Shown here: positions 27,200 to 34,467 of the stretch, piece after piece
Layout of the letters: every line of letters begins with the position of its first letter
How positions within the stretch are numbered: the stretch's first letter is position 1
Origin: Chthoniobacteraceae bacterium
Lineage (GTDB): Bacteria > Verrucomicrobiota > Verrucomicrobiia > Chthoniobacterales > Chthoniobacteraceae
Assembly (NCBI GenBank): GCA_947479475.1
Contig: CANJZW010000013.1
Span: forward strand, 1 to 63,028
Length of the DNA: 63,028 bases
Direction of reading: 5' to 3'
Program-made: the position numbers and the translations under genes
The notes under the pieces: model-generated
Told to the model about the DNA's origin: nothing
What the model saw: only the letters and a program-made list of their open reading frames with translations
Databases searched by the model: none

Positions 27200-27614
27200 G
27201 CTTGAGCCCACAGGATTCTTCAACAGGAAGTCTACACCCGCCGCCTACTTTCCCGCCGCCCTCTGATGGGGGTCGTTGATTGCCCGATCCCCCATACAAA
27301 ACGACGAAATCAGCGCGTGAGATAAGTTCGGCGGCTGAGTCTGCCTAAAAAGCAGAGGATCGAGGGCTGCAGACGCCTGTTCCCCAGATTCTGGATGCTT
27401 GCCGGTTTCAATCGGTGCCGTTGGCGGAACACTCCACTGTATTCAATCAGGAATTTACACCGTTTATTTCAGCGCTGTTAGCGCTAGAAAAGCGCACTTC
27501 TCGCCTCAAAGCCCCTGATCGATTCGATTTTGAAACTGGGGCATTCTCCCTTCTTGCTCTCAGTCAGCCAAGGGTGTGAACTTGTTTCTCAACGAACGCT
27601 CCCCTCGCTTTCCA
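27200..27614. other. Intergenic region, nothing recognised
   Basis: About 415 bp between the divergent lolD-type gene and a small membrane protein gene. It should contain both promoters. GC content looks lower than in the flanks, especially at 27420-27560. I found no RNA gene, terminator with T run, repeat or coding frame that can be supported. Confidence 0.5.
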
Positions 27615-27911
27615 ATGAAACCGCTTTTCTACGCTTTTTTAATCTCGGCATGCCTCGCCTCCAGTGCCCCCTTCCTCAGGGCGGACGATGGACGCATTGA
27701 GTCGGCCGTTGAATTCCGTGCTTATTGCGCTGCAGATTTCCTTTTGGAGCGTCCGGCTGGCCTTTGTTTAACGGTGACTGGGATTGTCGCCTTTGTTGCC
27801 GCTCTTCCATTTTCGGCCCTCGGCGGTAATGTGGCGGAGACTGCCCACAAATTTGTCGTCCGCCCTTTCCGCTACACTTTTGTGCGTCCGCTCGGGCATT
27901 TTGAGGACTGA
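27615..27911 (+). CDS. Small exported membrane protein of unknown function
   Basis: A 98-aa protein starting at MKPLFYAFLISACLASSAPF, an N-terminal signal peptide with likely cleavage after the Ala in LRA. A second hydrophobic segment (LCLTVTGIVAFVAALPFSALGG) spans the membrane, and the tail ends in the RPFRYTFVRPLGHF motif. The ALPFSALGGNV...TFVRPLG combination recalls short hypothetical membrane proteins seen in other Gram-negative bacteria, recalled from memory and not verified. Function unknown. Isolated gene. Confidence 0.6.
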   Translation: MKPLFYAFLISACLASSAPFLRADDGRIESAVEFRAYCAADFLLERPAGLCLTVTGIVAFVAALPFSALGGNVAETAHKFVVRPFRYTFVRPLGHFED

Positions 27912-27958
27912 CCTGAGGGACGAAAGTTAACCCGTCACAAAACGGCCGCCACGGGACA

Positions 27959-27986
27959 GGCAGACCGGCCTCGGCAGACCGGCCTT
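27959..27986. repeat. Two-copy 14-bp tandem repeat
   Basis: Two adjacent copies of GGCAGACCGGCCT followed by C or T, directly downstream of the oxidoreductase stop (minus strand) and the small membrane gene stop (plus strand). It is a short direct repeat without a clear hairpin. Confidence 0.5.
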
Positions 27987-28012
27987 AGTCTCTGGTTTAC
28001 TAGTCTCGTGGC

Positions 28013-29089
28013 CTAAAGGTCAACCGTTCGGCCGGTGCGGAAACTTTCGTCGGCAGCCGCCACGATTCTCATGGAGCGGATGGCGTCGTGCATGTGGGCG
28101 CCAAGGTCAGTATCTTCGTGGATGGCTTTGAGGAAAAACTCCTGCTCGCGCAGGCAAAGCGCGTCGTGATCGGGTTCGTCCTCGAGGGAGATGATTTCAT
28201 CTTTGCTCAGGAACTTTCCATCCGGGCCGAGGGGGCTGTGGTGGAGTCGCAGGGATTGCGCTTGGGAATGGGCGTTGACGTTTGCGCTCTGGCCTTCGCC
28301 GGAGGCCTTGTCTGCAACGATGGAGACACAGCCCTTGGGGCCGACCACGTCTTTCACAAAAAAGGCGACCTCGCTCATCATCGGGCCCCAACCCGCTTCA
28401 TACCACCCCACCGAACCGTCGGCAAAGGTGACCTGCAACTGCCCGTAGTTGACCCTTCCTTCCGGAAGGTCGTCGCACAATCGCGCGCCGATGCCCGACA
28501 CTCGAATTGGGGTGGAGCCAGTCATCTGGCACATAACGTCCACATAGTGGACGCCGCAGTCGACGATGGGGGAGATCGATTTGAGCAGAGCCCTGTGGGT
28601 TTGCCACTCGGGACCGGAGCTTTGCTGGTTGAGGTTCATGCGCATCACCAGAGGTTTGCCCAGAGTTTTGGCGAGGGAGATAAACCGGATCCAGCTGGGA
28701 TGCACCCTGAGGATGTAGCCGATCACCAGTTTCCGGCCCATGGCCTCAGCTTTTGCGACAATGGCCTCCGCCTCGACAACCGTTTCGGCCAGCGGCTTTT
28801 CCACAAAAACGTGGCAGCCCGCCTCTAGCGCAGCCAGCGCGTAAGTGGCGTGTGTATCGGGGTAGCTTGAAATAGAAACTGCGTCGGGCTTGGTGACGCG
28901 CAACGCTTCGGTGAAATCGGAAAACCCAAGGTAGCCGCCTCCCAATTCAGAAATGAGGGCTTCTCTGGAAGCTGCGGAACGGGTCACGACTCCCGCGATT
29001 TCAAAGCCCTCGAGTTGATGATACGCAAGGGCGTGGGAACGCCCCATGTGGCCGGCGCCAACACAGAGGATACGAATGGGGGTGGACAT
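28013..29089 (-). CDS. Gfo/Idh/MocA-family oxidoreductase (cytoplasmic)
   Basis: A 358-aa NAD(P)-dependent sugar or inositol oxidoreductase. The N-terminal Rossmann motif VGAGHMGRSHALAYH, SSYPDTHATYALAALEAG and the family hallmark VEKPLAETVVEAE are clear. The C-terminal alpha/beta domain includes DCGVHYVDVMCQM with a likely catalytic His. No signal peptide; the ATG of MSTPIRILC at 29089 is the logical start because the upstream frame runs into the ThuA remnant in another frame. The substrate cannot be predicted. The adjacent ThuA fragment suggests it was once paired with a ThuA gene, as often seen in Verrucomicrobia. Confidence 0.88.
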   Translation of the reverse strand: MSTPIRILCVGAGHMGRSHALAYHQLEGFEIAGVVTRSAASREALISELGGGYLGFSDFTEALRVTKPDAVSISSYPDTHATYALAALEAGCHVFVEKPLAETVVEAEAIVAKAEAMGRKLVIGYILRVHPSWIRFISLAKTLGKPLVMRMNLNQQSSGPEWQTHRALLKSISPIVDCGVHYVDVMCQMTGSTPIRVSGIGARLCDDLPEGRVNYGQLQVTFADGSVGWYEAGWGPMMSEVAFFVKDVVGPKGCVSIVADKASGEGQSANVNAHSQAQSLRLHHSPLGPDGKFLSKDEIISLEDEPDHDALCLREQEFFLKAIHEDTDLGAHMHDAIRSMRIVAAADESFRTGRTVDL

Positions 29090-29121
29090 GGATTTGGGCA
29101 GAGGGGCTGGAACTTGGTGAT

Positions 29122-29442
29122 TTCGCGGGCGGATACCCAGGGAACGGCGTTGCGAAGCAAGGCTTGGTAGGCCCGATTGCTGTGGGCCTCGTCGTCGTTG
29201 CCGAAACCAACTCCAATGATCCGTGTTTTTGGATTTTTGACAACCCAAACCGATGGGTAGGGCCGTTTCGCCTGTGCTTCTGCTTCCGTTTCGGCAAGAA
29301 TCTCCACCTGAGCCTCGGGATCCAGAGGCTCACGGTGGTGTTCGTCGATGATTTTGAAGTCCGCGTGGACTCCGGCGACCAAAGGGTGACCGGTTTGCTT
29401 TGCGTACTGCTTGTTGAATGCGGCGAATCCCCCTCCGCCCAT
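29122..29442 (-). pseudogene. Truncated ThuA-like (trehalose utilisation) domain remnant
   Basis: An open minus-strand frame whose middle about 107 residues look like the C-terminal half of a ThuA domain: HADFKIIDEHHREPLDPEA, VWVVKNPKTRIIGVGFGND, EAHSNRAYQALLRNAVPW. The N-terminal half that normally carries the class-I glutamine-amidotransferase-like fold is missing; upstream sequence to 29553 has no ThuA character. Downstream the frame continues without a stop into the start of the Gfo/Idh gene in a different phase, so the normal C-terminus is also lost. It is best read as a broken gene next to its former Gfo/Idh partner. Confidence 0.6.
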
Positions 29443-29612
29443 GGCCGCGCGGTAACGGGGGTACAGCAGAGGGCGACTGGGGCGACTGAGGGCGAGAGCT
29501 GTTTTCTCGGTCAGTTGGGCGCTGCTCAAAAAAGATTTACAGCAATACCACACGGACTTCTAGCCGGAGATCGCGGACTAATGTAGGATGGCCACTTGGA
29601 ATTACTCCTCAA

Positions 29613-31106
29613 ATGATCGTCCCACGAAAATCAGCAGCCGCGAATTCAGAGTTCAACAGCCCTCAATTTGATGAAGAATTTGATCTAAGCAAACTCTGGC
29701 TTTGTGTTGTCAGGCACAAAGCTATCGTTGTTTTTGGGGTGCTACTCGGAGCATTGGTGGGGATGGGCGAGGGATTCCATCAGACGGAAACCACTCCGTT
29801 TTTTTACGCGTCTTCCAAAGTGGCTCCGCAAGTAAACGCAGGCATCGGGAGTGTGGGAGGGGTTGGTGCGGAGCCTATTGCAAAGGAAATGACACCATGG
29901 AGGGAGAACGAGGAGATCAAAAAGTCTTTGGAAAAAAGCCTTTCGTACCCGGTGCTTTCCAAGTGGTTGTCGAGTTTTGGACTGGAGGTTTTAAATGGAC
30001 CAGATCTCGAGAAGGCGGATCTCAGGGTTCCTATTGTTCTTTCGAGGCAGGTGCAGGTCAAAAACTCCGAGGGTCTTAATTCGGCTCTCAAATTTTCGAT
30101 TAAGTATACGGGGAGGCAGAACGAGTTGCCGGCCATGATCCAGGTGGATGCCTCAAGACGAGAATTGGCCTCGCGGTTTCTTGAGGCGTGGGCGGTGGGC
30201 GTCAACGCCGATCTTGAACAGAAAAGAATGCCCCTCATTGAGAACGCTACGCGGGTGGCCAGCGAGTTAAAGGTCGCCTACGAAAAATTGCCGTCCACGC
30301 AGCTTAGAATGCGTGCCTCCTTTGCAGAGATGAACCGAGGAATGGCGGCCGGAATTCCGGAGCCTCCCAAAAGTGCATTTCCGCTCTCATTTGGTGGACT
30401 TCTCGAAGTAGATCCGAAGGTGGAATCCGTTGAAACGGCACTGCGGATTTTGGGAGTGATGAAGCAACTTCCTGTCATCCAACCCCCGATCTTAGTTTTG
30501 GACGAGGGCACTTTGGGTCTAAAGCGGATGGTGATTGGTGGGGTAATCGGAGCGTTTTTGGGGTTAGGTTTGCTCGGAGGTTTTTTTCTTTTACAGATCC
30601 TCAGAAGCGACAGGATTGAGACTGAGCGGGAGTTGGCAACGATTTTCCCCGAGAGTGCCGTTTTGAAAATTGAAAGAACTCACACCCTTAAGGACGCCTC
30701 AAAAACAGTATTATGGGCAGCTTGGGTTCACGCAGGGGCCGACAAACCTGGGGCGTCAAGGGACTTTGTGCTTTGGCAAACAGGGCGAGGTGAAATTGAG
30801 GCTCTTTCCGAGGTCTTGATCCAAGAATATCGCGCACATTACGCAGGTACTGAAATATACAGGGCAGCAAATCCTTCTGAGGCTGAGGCGCGGAGAACGT
30901 TGAAGGCTGAAAGTTTGAGTACTCCTGCAAGCCTTAAGCTTGTCCTCGAGTCAGTCTCTGCAGAGTCATTGCTGAAGGTGCATTCATCCGAGAAAATTGC
31001 GTTGGTAATTAATGAAAGAGCGCCGTCCTTGGCAGAGTGGAAACAAAATGCAGCCGCGCTCGAGTTTTCCGGCGTTCGGCCTCAACTGGTGATCCTGCTG
31101 TCGTGA
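29613..31106 (+). CDS. Wzz/Wzc-like polysaccharide co-polymerase with a C-terminal domain lacking kinase motifs
   Basis: A 497-aa inner-membrane protein. TM1 lies near residues 36-54 (AIVVFGVLLGALVGMG), a long periplasmic part with coiled-coil character follows, and TM2 (VIGGVIGAFLGLGLLGGFFLL) is near residues 305-330. This is the chain-length-determinant topology. The cytoplasmic C-terminal about 165 residues end in a beta-alpha-beta pattern (KIALVINERAPSLAEWKQ ... VRPQLVILLS) like the end of bacterial tyrosine kinases such as CpsD/Wzc, but no Walker A, Walker A' or Walker B motif and no tyrosine cluster is present. It appears to be a catalytically dead or structural version. GC content is visibly lower than in the flanks. 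It is followed 61 bp later by a polyprenyl sugar transferase. Confidence 0.6.
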   Translation: MIVPRKSAAANSEFNSPQFDEEFDLSKLWLCVVRHKAIVVFGVLLGALVGMGEGFHQTETTPFFYASSKVAPQVNAGIGSVGGVGAEPIAKEMTPWRENEEIKKSLEKSLSYPVLSKWLSSFGLEVLNGPDLEKADLRVPIVLSRQVQVKNSEGLNSALKFSIKYTGRQNELPAMIQVDASRRELASRFLEAWAVGVNADLEQKRMPLIENATRVASELKVAYEKLPSTQLRMRASFAEMNRGMAAGIPEPPKSAFPLSFGGLLEVDPKVESVETALRILGVMKQLPVIQPPILVLDEGTLGLKRMVIGGVIGAFLGLGLLGGFFLLQILRSDRIETERELATIFPESAVLKIERTHTLKDASKTVLWAAWVHAGADKPGASRDFVLWQTGRGEIEALSEVLIQEYRAHYAGTEIYRAANPSEAEARRTLKAESLSTPASLKLVLESVSAESLLKVHSSEKIALVINERAPSLAEWKQNAAALEFSGVRPQLVILLS

Positions 31107-31167
31107 TTCGGCGGTCTGGTTTCAATTTACGCGGCGGGCGCGGCGGTGCTATGACAGGTATGGCGTT

Positions 31168-32628
31168 ATGAGTGGGAGGTCAACTTTATCAAAGGGTCCT
31201 GATTTCACCCGCCGCATCGCTCTATCCAAGCGCGCAGGGAAAAGCGCGTCCGTCCCCCCGGGGGAACCGCTTGTGGCCGGCCTGCTCAGGTTTTTAGATT
31301 TTGCGCTTTTCACAGCGTTTTACATGATCGTGGTCCGGTGGCGATTGGGGATATTCCCCACCCTCTTTTTGTCGAAGCGGTACCTGCTTCTTGCGTTTTT
31401 GATGGGGGCTTCGCTTTGGCTTTTTCAGGCGCACAGAGTGGAGCGGTACCTTTCGCTGGGACACTCTATCGTAAGACTCCTCGCTGGGACGTTTCTGGCC
31501 GGTTCATTTTTGGGAGTGATCTTTTACATGGTCAGCCCGGAATTGTTTCAGTCCCAGTACGGCTTGTACGGTCGGTCGGTTGTCATACTCACGCTAAGCG
31601 GTTTTGTAGTGAGCGGAGTCTTGGTGAGGGTTATTTTTTGGCGATGGCTCGCTCGGGTGGCGCGGGGGTGGAGGTGGTTGTTGATTGCCGGAGCGGAGGA
31701 TCCCGGGGTGGCGGAGTTCCGGAGTGCCTACGAGAAGAATCCTGAGGATGAGTTGGTGCTTTTATCAGACCAGTTTTTGTCTGCAGGTGGCGGGCGCGCA
31801 GCGGCGTCCGGTGGTTGGGAGGAGGTGTCCGAGCGCCTGAGGCAACCGTGGACGGGAATTCTTTTGTCGGGGCACGCAAAAATACCCGAGGAGGTGATTC
31901 GGGAGGTGCTACAGGCAAAGATTCACGGGATGCCCGTGATGGGGTTGGTGGATTTCTGTGAGCGGTACTGGCGGCGCGTTCCTGTGGCTCATTTGCATGG
32001 GGAATGGCTCGCGTTGAGCCACGGATTTGATCTGCTACACAGCCCCGTTCAGGTCCAGCTAAAGCGGTTCATGGATATTGTTCTCTCCCTAGGATTGTTT
32101 TTACTCGCCGCTCCCGTCATGGCTGTGATCGCCATTGCGGTGAAACTGAGCAGCAAGGGCCCTGTATTGTTCCGGCAGACGCGCGTCGGTTGGCATGGCG
32201 AAAAGTTTACTTGCCTGAAGTTCCGCACCATGGCCGAAGGGAGCGAGAACGGTGACCGTTACACGGCACGAAATGACGCACGCGTGACTTATCTGGGCTC
32301 GCTCTTGAGGAAAATGCGCTTGGACGAACTGCCGCAGCTATGGAACGTGCTGCGCGGTGAGATGAGCTTTATTGGCCCACGCGCGGAATGGGATGCTTTG
32401 GTCGCTGGTTATGAAAACGTCATTCCCTACTACCACTTGCGCCATTTGGTCCGGCCCGGTTTGACCGGCTGGGCGCAGGTGAATTATCCCTACGGCGCTA
32501 ATTTGGAAGATACACGGATGAAGCTTGAGTACGATTTTTACTACATCAAGCACTACAACCTGTTTTTGGACATCGTGATCATCCTTCGCACGGTGAGGGT
32601 TTGTTTGTTCGGGGTTGGAGCGCGCTAA
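31168..32628 (+). CDS. Exopolysaccharide polyprenyl-phosphate sugar transferase
   Basis: A 486-aa membrane enzyme that loads the first sugar-1-phosphate onto undecaprenyl phosphate to begin exopolysaccharide synthesis. The N-terminal part has about four to five membrane segments and a CoA-binding-like soluble domain. The C-terminal bacterial sugar transferase domain is textbook: KRFMDIVLSLGLFLLAAPV, GPVLFRQTRVGWHGEKF, KFRTMAEGSENG, RKMRLDELPQLWNVLRGEMS, GPRAEW, RPGLTGWAQVNYPYG. The ending (YDFYYIKHYNLFLD ... RVCLFGVGAR) resembles the sugar transferases associated with PEP-CTERM/exosortase loci. No glycosyltransferase, flippase or polymerase follows, so the locus is incomplete here. Confidence 0.88.
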   Translation: MSGRSTLSKGPDFTRRIALSKRAGKSASVPPGEPLVAGLLRFLDFALFTAFYMIVVRWRLGIFPTLFLSKRYLLLAFLMGASLWLFQAHRVERYLSLGHSIVRLLAGTFLAGSFLGVIFYMVSPELFQSQYGLYGRSVVILTLSGFVVSGVLVRVIFWRWLARVARGWRWLLIAGAEDPGVAEFRSAYEKNPEDELVLLSDQFLSAGGGRAAASGGWEEVSERLRQPWTGILLSGHAKIPEEVIREVLQAKIHGMPVMGLVDFCERYWRRVPVAHLHGEWLALSHGFDLLHSPVQVQLKRFMDIVLSLGLFLLAAPVMAVIAIAVKLSSKGPVLFRQTRVGWHGEKFTCLKFRTMAEGSENGDRYTARNDARVTYLGSLLRKMRLDELPQLWNVLRGEMSFIGPRAEWDALVAGYENVIPYYHLRHLVRPGLTGWAQVNYPYGANLEDTRMKLEYDFYYIKHYNLFLDIVIILRTVRVCLFGVGAR

Positions 32629-32659
32629 AGAGGAAGTTCACCGGAGTTAGGCGTTTTTA

Positions 32660-32780
32660 TTCGCGGCAAGCGGGCCTTGAGGTGGCGTAGTGATTCATGT
32701 CCGACCTCCGAATAGATGCGATTGCCTGGGCAAACACTGATGGGAGAGAACGTTGAAACCTGCCTGCCGGAGCTGAATGA
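32660..32780 (+). ncRNA. Candidate structured leader RNA upstream of serA (6S-like sequence patch)
   Basis: A GGCAAGCGGG arm at 32665-32674 can pair with CCTGCCTGCC at 32759-32768 (one mismatch, one G-U), extended by ATTC/GAAT outside. Inner short stems GAGGT/ACCTC (32680-32708) and TTGC/GCAA (32722-32733) are possible. The 11-nt patch GCAAGCGGGCC equals, from memory, the 5' part of E. coli 6S RNA, but the domain is only about 120 nt and other 6S features were not seen. It more likely is part of a regulatory leader for serA than a true 6S RNA. Confidence 0.3.
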
Positions 32781-32863
32781 GCATTTCGCTTAAAAAAAGA
32801 GCTTTTCCCGTTGCGCTTCTGCAAGGGACGCCGAGAATTGGCGCCCCTTTTCCTTTTTTTTGA
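32777..32863 (+). CDS. Short upstream ORF in the serA leader
   Basis: An ATG at 32777 opens a 28-codon frame (MSISLKKRAFP...) that stops at TGA 32861-32863, one base before the serA ATG at 32865. The stem of a complete intrinsic terminator lies within its codons. The start context GAATGAGCATT almost repeats the serA start GAAATGAGCATT. The serA ATG has no Shine-Dalgarno, being preceded by T8GAA, so serA could be translated by ribosomes finishing this ORF. Peptide content is not strikingly rich in serine or glycine. A regulatory role is inference. Confidence 0.35.
   Translation: MSISLKKRAFPVALLQGTPRIGAPFPFF
32823..32861 (+). terminator. Intrinsic terminator/attenuator immediately before serA
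   Basis: AAGGGACGCC (32823-32832) pairs with GGCGCCCCTT (32840-32849) with one A-C mismatch and a 7-nt loop, followed by TTCCTTTTTTTT. The T tract ends 3 bases before the serA ATG, leaving no room for a promoter downstream. serA expression must therefore read through it, which makes it an attenuator candidate. Confidence 0.75.
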
Positions 32864-32864
32864 A

Positions 32865-34463
32865 ATGAGCATTCCAAAAGTCCTTGTAGCTGACCCCATC
32901 TCCGAACGCGGTATTGCAGAATTAGCAGAAGGCAAACTGCTGCACGTGGATGTCCTCACCGGTAAAACCCAGGAGGAGTTGCTCCAAATCATCGACCAAT
33001 ATCAGGGCCTCGTGGTACGGAGCCAGACCAAGGTCACTCCGGCCCTCCTAGAGGCGGCAAAACAGCTCAAGGTCGTCGGGCGCGCAGGGGTCGGGGTGGA
33101 CAATGTGGACGTCGACTTCGCCACTAAACGAGGCGTCATCGTCATGAACACGCCGGGAGGAAACACGATTTCCACCGCCGAACACGCCTTCTCCCTGATG
33201 ATGTCCATCTCCCGGAACATCCCCCAGGCGGACGCTTCGGTAAAGGCGGGCAAATGGGAGCGCAAAAACTTTGAGGGCGTCGAATTGCACGGCAAAACGC
33301 TTGCCATTCTTGGCATGGGGCGCATCGGAACCGAATTCGCCTCCCGCGCCAACGCCTTTGGAATGAAGGTGCTTGCCTACGATCCCTACCTATCAGCCGC
33401 CCGCGCGAAATCCCTCCATGTCGAACTGGTGGAACGCTTGGATGAGATCATCCCCCAGGCGGATTACATCACCATGCACATGCCGCTCACGCCTGAAACC
33501 AAGCACATGCTTAACGCGGAGCGCCTGGCCAAGGCGAAAAAGGGCGTGCGCATCGTCAACTGCGCCCGAGGCGGGCTCATCGACGAGCAGGCTCTTTACG
33601 AGGCGCTCAAGACCCGCCACGTGGCGGCTGCGGCACTCGACGTCTTCGAAGTCGAACCGCCCCCGGCTGACTACCCTCTGCGGGAATTGACGAACGTCGT
33701 CTTCACTCCGCATCTGGGCGCGTCCACGGCTGAGGCCCAGGAAAGCGTGGGAATCGAAGTCGCCCAACAGATCCGGGCCGCCCTGTTGCAGGGGGAAATC
33801 CGCAATGCCGTCAACATGCCCAGCGTTGACGCAAAGACCCTCGCGCAGCTTTCCCCCTACGCCATTCTTGGCGAGAAGCTGGGCGTGTTCCTCTCGCAGG
33901 TGGTGACCAAACGCAGCAACGCTTTGAACGTCAACTTTCAGGGCAAAATCAACGAGCTCAACACCAAACCCGTCTCCCGCGCGATCCTGCTTGGTTTCCT
34001 GCGCCAGGCAGGCGCGGAGGAGGTGAACATCGTCAATGCCCCGGGCTTTGCCCAGCACCTCGGCCTCAAGGTGAGCGAATCAAGCGAATCCATCTCGCCT
34101 GATTTCGCCGAACTCATCGAACTAACGGCCACCGGCGAAGGCGGCTGGGCTTCGGTCGCCGGCACCTTCTTCGGCTCCACCCCGCGCATCGTTAAAATCA
34201 ATGGCCGCCACGTAGAAGCCCGCCCGGAAGGGGTTCTTTTCATCTTCGAAAACAAAGACCGGCCAGGGATCGTGGGCGAAGTTGGAACGCTGTTCGGCAA
34301 ACACGGCGTGAATATCGCCAGCATGTCGCTCTCCCGCAATGAAGTCGGCGGACGCGCCCTGACGGTTCTGAACTTGGATTCAGTCCCCGGACCGGCCCTC
34401 GTGCAGGAGTTGCTCTCCAATCCCGATATTTTCTCCTGCCAGACCGTCAACCTAGGCCTCTAA
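32865..34463 (+). CDS. serA: D-3-phosphoglycerate dehydrogenase
   Basis: Oxidises 3-phosphoglycerate to 3-phosphohydroxypyruvate, the first step of serine synthesis. The 532-aa protein is the long form: catalytic and Rossmann domains (LGMGRIGTEFASRANAFGM, NCARGGLIDEQALYEALK, TPHLGASTAEAQESVG with the catalytic His), an intervening allosteric substrate-binding domain, and a C-terminal ACT domain (ENKDRPGIVGEVGTLFGKHGVNIASMSLSR) that in this family senses serine. The ATG of MSIPKVLV is used; an in-frame TTG at 32811 is less likely. It heads a serA-pepA pair and is preceded by an unusual terminator-containing leader. Confidence 0.95.
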   Translation: MSIPKVLVADPISERGIAELAEGKLLHVDVLTGKTQEELLQIIDQYQGLVVRSQTKVTPALLEAAKQLKVVGRAGVGVDNVDVDFATKRGVIVMNTPGGNTISTAEHAFSLMMSISRNIPQADASVKAGKWERKNFEGVELHGKTLAILGMGRIGTEFASRANAFGMKVLAYDPYLSAARAKSLHVELVERLDEIIPQADYITMHMPLTPETKHMLNAERLAKAKKGVRIVNCARGGLIDEQALYEALKTRHVAAAALDVFEVEPPPADYPLRELTNVVFTPHLGASTAEAQESVGIEVAQQIRAALLQGEIRNAVNMPSVDAKTLAQLSPYAILGEKLGVFLSQVVTKRSNALNVNFQGKINELNTKPVSRAILLGFLRQAGAEEVNIVNAPGFAQHLGLKVSESSESISPDFAELIELTATGEGGWASVAGTFFGSTPRIVKINGRHVEARPEGVLFIFENKDRPGIVGEVGTLFGKHGVNIASMSLSRNEVGGRALTVLNLDSVPGPALVQELLSNPDIFSCQTVNLGL

Positions 34464-34467
34464 TTCC

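Noticed and set aside
32660..32861. Calling the region a true 6S RNA
   Set aside because: Only an 11-nt patch and one long pairing match; the domain is shorter than known 6S RNAs and no conserved central bubble could be confirmed.
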